Positions 13,454 to 16,958 of a stretch of 16,958 bases of DNA are shown piece after piece. The position numbers and the translations under genes are program-made. The notes under the pieces were generated by a model. It searched no databases and was not told where the DNA came from. It saw only the letters and a list, made by a program, of their open reading frames with translations. Each line of letters starts with the position of its first letter. Position 1 is the first letter of the stretch. This DNA is from DASYZQ01 sp035946175 (lineage in GTDB: Bacteria; Patescibacteriota; Saccharimonadia; Saccharimonadales; UBA4665). The stretch is from NCBI GenBank assembly GCA_035946175.1, contig DASYZQ010000009.1:1-16958 (forward strand), read 5' to 3'.

Positions 13454-15223
13454 ATGAACATCACCTTTGAGACACTCCGTCTGTACTGGCAGCATGCCTG
13501 GCGTTATCCACGACACCTCATCGTAGTATTGCTCACTATACCGACAGTCGTACTGATACAGAGCTATCTGCCGCCGCTGATTGTAGCGGGGGTATTAAAC
13601 CGGTTGGCACACCATGATTACCAAGCGCATAACGTTTGGGCAAATTTTGGTGGTGACCTCATCGCATACGCGGCATTAGTGCTATTCGGTACTTTTCTCT
13701 GGCGGCTGGTTGATCACCATGATTGGCGATTGGAGGCCGGAGTGGAGAAAGATATCGCCCAGGAGGTCTATGGCCATCTAATAGATCAAAGTGCCGACTT
13801 TCACGCTAATCATTTTACCGGCTCACTCGTCTCTCAGACCAATAAGTTGCTCGGCAGTTACATTCGTTTTGCGGATACCACCGCTTTTCAGGTAATACCC
13901 CTACTTGCAAGTCTAGTATTTGCTGGGATCATCCTAGCGCGAGCCGCTCCACTTTTCGTAGTACTACTCCTTTCATTCTCTTTTTTCTACATAGTGAGTG
14001 CGTTCTTTATCAGCCGTCGTGTTCGTACACTGAGCGCAGAGCATGCTAACGCCGAAAGTGCCCAAACCGGTTATCTAGCCGATAGTGTCACGAATGTTAT
14101 GGCCATCAAGAGCTTTTCCCGGGATGCTTTTGAAAACCGCCAATATGCCCGGACCACAGAGTATACACGCGACAGACTTCTTGACTTCGCTCACGCCAAC
14201 CAAGTACGTAGTAGCTACTTTAGTGCTCTGCTGAGTAGTATATCGGTACTAGCATTCACCATGAGTGTGATCGGAGCAGTCATTCTGCATGCTAACCTGG
14301 CGACCGTTTTTCTGATAATCAACTATACCTCTAACATTATAGGGCAGCTATTCTCCTTCAGTAATAACGCACTCCGCAACTACAATCGGTCGTTCGGTGA
14401 TGCTGCTGATATGGTCAAAATCTTGCACCACGAGTCGGCAGTTAAAGATCCGGCTCAGCCTGAGCATCTGCGTATTAAGAACGGGGAGATAGAATTTCGA
14501 GGTGTCAGCTTCACGCATAATGGTACCGACGATGCCTTGTTCAGTAACCTGAGCCTGCGTATTAGGGCCGGTGAAAAAGTTGGTCTGGTTGGTCATTCCG
14601 GTTCGGGTAAAAGCACTTTTATTCGAATATTGCTGAGATTCTCGGATATCGACGATGGTGAGATTCTGATCGATGGGCAAAACATTGCTAAGATTACTCA
14701 AAACGATCTTCGATCAACCATTGCCTATGTACCACAAGAGCCACTCCTCTTCCACCGAACTATCAAAGAGAACATCGCCTATGGCAAACCGGACGCCAGT
14801 GATCATGAAGTGAGAACCGCGAGCATCAAAGCCAATGCTGACGAGTTCATCCGAGAATTGCCCCAAGGTTATGACACCCTTGTGGGCGAACGTGGCGTGA
14901 AGCTGAGCGGTGGCCAACGGCAACGTGTCGCCATAGCTCGAGCAATCCTGAAAGAGGCTCCCATTTTGGTGCTTGATGAGGCGACCAGCTCCCTTGATTC
15001 TGCTAGTGAGCAACTGATTCAAGCCGCCCTGAAAGAGCTCATGGTCAAACGTAGTGCTATCGTCGTCGCCCATCGTCTAAGTACCATCCAGAAGATGGAT
15101 CGGATTATTGTATTGGACAATGGCAAAATCGTCGAAGATGGCACCCATAGCGATCTCCTGAAGCAAAAAGGTACATATGCACAGCTCTGGGCGCATCAGT
15201 CTGGTGGTTTTATTGAGGAGTAG
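13454..15223 (+). CDS. ABC exporter half-transporter 1 (MDR/MsbA-like)
   Basis: This 589-residue fusion has a six-helix exporter-type membrane domain (about 1-310) and an ATPase domain: Walker A GHSGSGKST (380-388), Q-loop VPQEP (Q428), signature LSGGQ (484-488), Walker B ILVLDE (504-509) and H-loop H540. It would export lipids, drugs or peptides across the membrane; the substrate is unknown. The open frame can begin at a TTG at 13433, but the Shine-Dalgarno AAGGAGG (13438-13444) lies inside that extension and is 9 nt from the ATG at 13454, so I choose 13454. It is 2 bp from the next ABC gene, and the two probably work as a heterodimer. Confidence 0.94.
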   Translation: MNITFETLRLYWQHAWRYPRHLIVVLLTIPTVVLIQSYLPPLIVAGVLNRLAHHDYQAHNVWANFGGDLIAYAALVLFGTFLWRLVDHHDWRLEAGVEKDIAQEVYGHLIDQSADFHANHFTGSLVSQTNKLLGSYIRFADTTAFQVIPLLASLVFAGIILARAAPLFVVLLLSFSFFYIVSAFFISRRVRTLSAEHANAESAQTGYLADSVTNVMAIKSFSRDAFENRQYARTTEYTRDRLLDFAHANQVRSSYFSALLSSISVLAFTMSVIGAVILHANLATVFLIINYTSNIIGQLFSFSNNALRNYNRSFGDAADMVKILHHESAVKDPAQPEHLRIKNGEIEFRGVSFTHNGTDDALFSNLSLRIRAGEKVGLVGHSGSGKSTFIRILLRFSDIDDGEILIDGQNIAKITQNDLRSTIAYVPQEPLLFHRTIKENIAYGKPDASDHEVRTASIKANADEFIRELPQGYDTLVGERGVKLSGGQRQRVAIARAILKEAPILVLDEATSSLDSASEQLIQAALKELMVKRSAIVVAHRLSTIQKMDRIIVLDNGKIVEDGTHSDLLKQKGTYAQLWAHQSGGFIEE

Positions 15224-15225
15224 GC

Positions 15226-16866
15226 ATGGAGCAAGCAACAAAGGCGAGTAAGAGAGCAACACAACTAGCAATAAGGCGCTACATCGGACAAATATGGCGT
15301 CATCGTCAATTTTCTATACCGGCGCTCCTGCTCGTTGGCATTGGTAGTGTATTTGTCAGCTATGTACCACCGCTGATCGTTGCAGGAGCATTGCGACGTT
15401 TTCAACACGCTCACGCCTCATTGCATTTCCTGCTACCCTACCTTATCTGGTTGGCTGCGGCCTGGCTGACCGGTGAGATGCTATGGCGTATTGCTTTTCT
15501 CTGTATGCAACGGGTAGAGTCTCGCGCCATGCGCGACCTGTATATAAAAGCGCTGGCCGAACTTAACAAGAAGGACATCAACTTTTTCCATGATAACTTT
15601 GCTGGCTCTCTCACCAAGAAGGCTATTAGCTACGGCAAAAACTTTGAGAGCTTCTTCGATACGCTCACCTTTAACGTGTCCGCTAATGTGCTGCCATTGT
15701 TTTTCGTTATCTTCGTCTTGTGGAAATTTTCACCGTGGTTGGTATTCGCCCTGTTAGGGATGATGGGATTTGCCCTATTGCTCATCATTCCTCTGACGAA
15801 ACGACGCAAAAAACTCGTAGACTTACGCGAGGCGGCGAGCAATGTTATGGCAGGTCATGTGGCTGATGTCATTGGCAACATGGATGCCGTTCAGGCCTTC
15901 GCTCGACAAGATTTTGAACAAAAGCAGCATATTGAAAATGTTCAAAATTATATGCGAAAGGCAATGCGATCGTGGGATTACCACACCTTAAAGATAGATA
16001 TGACCATTTCGCCTATTTATGTGATGACCAACGTTCTTGGCCTGGCATTAGCTGTACTACTTGGCCACAGCGCCAACGCGACTACAACCATCTTTGTCAC
16101 CTTTAGCTATTTTGCCTCGGCAACTCGGGTTTTGTGGGAATTCAACCGTACGTATCGAAACCTCGAAAATGCCATTGCCGAGGCAGCACAATTTACGGAT
16201 CTACTGCTTGCACCGCCCGCTATTAGCGAATCGCCTCAACCCAAATCAATCAATATTATGCAGGGCGAAATTGTATTTCAGAACGTATATTTCACTTACG
16301 CCGCAGAGCATGAGCCGCTCTTTGCCGATTTTAATCTCCACATACGGCCTGGCGAGAAAATTGCTTTGGTGGGGCATTCCGGGGGCGGCAAATCGACGAT
16401 TACAAAGCTGTTGCTACGCTTTAGGGATGTGTCCAGTGGCCAATTATTAATAGATAGCCAAGATATTACTGCTGTGCGCATACGTGATCTACGCCATAGC
16501 ATCGCCTATGTGCCGCAAGAGCCTATTATGTTTCATCGCAGCATCCGCGAAAACATTCGGTACGGCAAGCTGGAAGCCAACGATGAGATGGTGGCGATTG
16601 CCGCCCAAAAAGCCAACGCCCACGATTTTATTATGAAGCTGCCGAAAGGCTACGATACGCTCGTGGGAGAACGCGGCGTCAAGTTGTCCGGTGGACAGCG
16701 TCAACGAATCGCTATTGCCAGAGCCATCATAAAGGACGCCCCCATTCTTGTCCTCGATGAAGCAACAAGCGCCTTAGACTCGGAAAGCGAAAAGTCAATA
16801 CAAGCCGCTCTCTGGAAATTAGACCTGCTCCCCAATAACCTGCACACAGATACACTATTCGCCTAA
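15226..16866 (+). CDS. ABC exporter half-transporter 2, C-terminally disrupted
   Basis: This partner of the preceding ABC gene starts 2 bp after its stop and uses the GAGGAG at that gene's end as ribosome binding site. The 546 residues hold a six-helix membrane domain (about 1-325) and an ATPase domain with Walker A GHSGGGKST (383-391), Q-loop VPQEP, signature LSGGQ (487-491) and Walker B ILVLDE (507-512). After SIQAALWKL (to about residue 532, base 16821) similarity to its neighbour stops, and 14 unrelated residues lead to a TAA. The H-loop histidine and about the last 50 residues are missing. The paralogue continues with SAIVVAHRLST at this point. The protein is therefore probably non-functional or impaired, broken by an insertion or rearrangement. 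Confidence 0.88.
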   Translation: MEQATKASKRATQLAIRRYIGQIWRHRQFSIPALLLVGIGSVFVSYVPPLIVAGALRRFQHAHASLHFLLPYLIWLAAAWLTGEMLWRIAFLCMQRVESRAMRDLYIKALAELNKKDINFFHDNFAGSLTKKAISYGKNFESFFDTLTFNVSANVLPLFFVIFVLWKFSPWLVFALLGMMGFALLLIIPLTKRRKKLVDLREAASNVMAGHVADVIGNMDAVQAFARQDFEQKQHIENVQNYMRKAMRSWDYHTLKIDMTISPIYVMTNVLGLALAVLLGHSANATTTIFVTFSYFASATRVLWEFNRTYRNLENAIAEAAQFTDLLLAPPAISESPQPKSINIMQGEIVFQNVYFTYAAEHEPLFADFNLHIRPGEKIALVGHSGGGKSTITKLLLRFRDVSSGQLLIDSQDITAVRIRDLRHSIAYVPQEPIMFHRSIRENIRYGKLEANDEMVAIAAQKANAHDFIMKLPKGYDTLVGERGVKLSGGQRQRIAIARAIIKDAPILVLDEATSALDSESEKSIQAALWKLDLLPNNLHTDTLFA

Positions 16867-16958
16867 AGGGAATCCTCTGTTATGCGTTCGGTTCAAGCTG
16901 CCCGTATGCCAAATGGTAGTTCCACAGTCCTGCAGTTGTTCGCATAACCCGGTCATCG
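16822..16958. mobile_element. Possible end of an inserted mobile element
   Basis: From about 16822 the sequence no longer continues the ABC gene. It begins GACCTGCTCCCCAATAACC, which has the general look of an insertion-sequence terminal repeat (IS3-like ends are similar in style, from memory, not verified). About 55 bp in, a - strand reading frame ends at 16880. A transposase gene ending close to the element's edge is the usual arrangement. The other end and the target duplication lie outside the window. Confidence 0.35.
16880..16957 (-). CDS. C-terminal end of an unrecognised - strand protein (partial)
   Basis: The - strand frame is open from the window edge to TAA at 16880-16882 and encodes 25 residues ending LWNYHLAYGQLEPNA. 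It reads like a genuine C-terminus. Given its position just inside the point where the ABC gene breaks, a transposase is a reasonable guess. A second - frame is also open here to 16855, so the choice of frame is not certain. Confidence 0.35.
   Translation of the reverse strand, partial: DDRVMRTTAGLWNYHLAYGQLEPNA

Noticed and set aside
1..16958. CRISPR arrays, tRNA and rRNA genes
   Set aside because: I saw no regularly spaced repeats, and no cloverleaf or rRNA-like sequence on either strand; short or unusual tRNAs could be missed by eye.
1..16958. Alternative genetic code with TGA as Gly or Trp
   Set aside because: The well-recognised genes need no TGA read-through, and several end in plausible standard stops; only the 7090-7092 TGA is suspicious.

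Overview
This window looks like a chromosomal stretch from a bacterium of moderate GC content that uses the standard genetic code. The gene set suggests a Patescibacteria (CPR) lineage, most plausibly Saccharibacteria-like. The pointers are a short UvrC of about 500 residues, a divergent RNase J, a heterodimeric ABC exporter pair, a mixture of Shine-Dalgarno-led and apparently leaderless genes, and several proteins I could not place in a family. This assignment is an inference from gene content and style, with moderate to low confidence.

Layout. 1-125 is the 3' end of an unrecognised + strand gene. 126-446 is intergenic and carries a plausible promoter for a NUDIX hydrolase (447-944, +). A compact - strand unit follows, read from 5901 down to 962: ASCH-domain protein, tRNA hydroxylation protein TrhO, peptide deformylase, a DHA2-type MFS exporter and UvrC. 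Genes in it overlap or lie within 24 bp of each other. Four of the five have a TATAAT-like hexamer 6-9 nt before the start codon, as expected for leaderless transcripts. Divergent from this unit is a three-helix membrane protein (6012-6509, +), followed by a 12-codon mini-ORF and a clear intrinsic terminator (6581-6600).

A short - strand gene of unknown function (6700 to 7077 or 7119) has a good promoter and Shine-Dalgarno, but the best-placed start runs into an in-frame TGA at codon 10. Facing away from it is a near-consensus promoter (7237-7265) for an RNase J-family metallo-beta-lactamase ribonuclease (7431-9164). Next is an alpha/beta-hydrolase-like protein (9244-10437) whose extended -10 promoter touches a perfect 8-bp inverted repeat. 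It converges, with 3 bp between the stop codons, on a - strand set read GreA, membrane histidine kinase, OmpR-type response regulator (13064 to 10441).

The greA/ABC intergenic region (13065-13453) is rich in signals. It holds a greA promoter, a double TTAATTAA element, an inverted pair of DnaA-box-like sequences, a strong + strand promoter, and a short structured leader in which a 23-codon ORF overlaps an intrinsic-terminator-like hairpin. Downstream are two adjacent ABC exporter half-transporters. The second loses homology just after the Walker B/D-loop, before the H-loop, and the sequence changes to an unrelated - strand coding end. This suggests a mobile-element insertion or another rearrangement junction at about 16822.

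Most of the window is housekeeping (transcript cleavage, RNA decay, translation, repair) mixed with export and signalling. The least ordinary parts are the leaderless-promoter pattern, the TGA-interrupted gene, the ABC leader hairpin, the orphan membrane protein with its mini-ORF, and the disrupted ABC gene.
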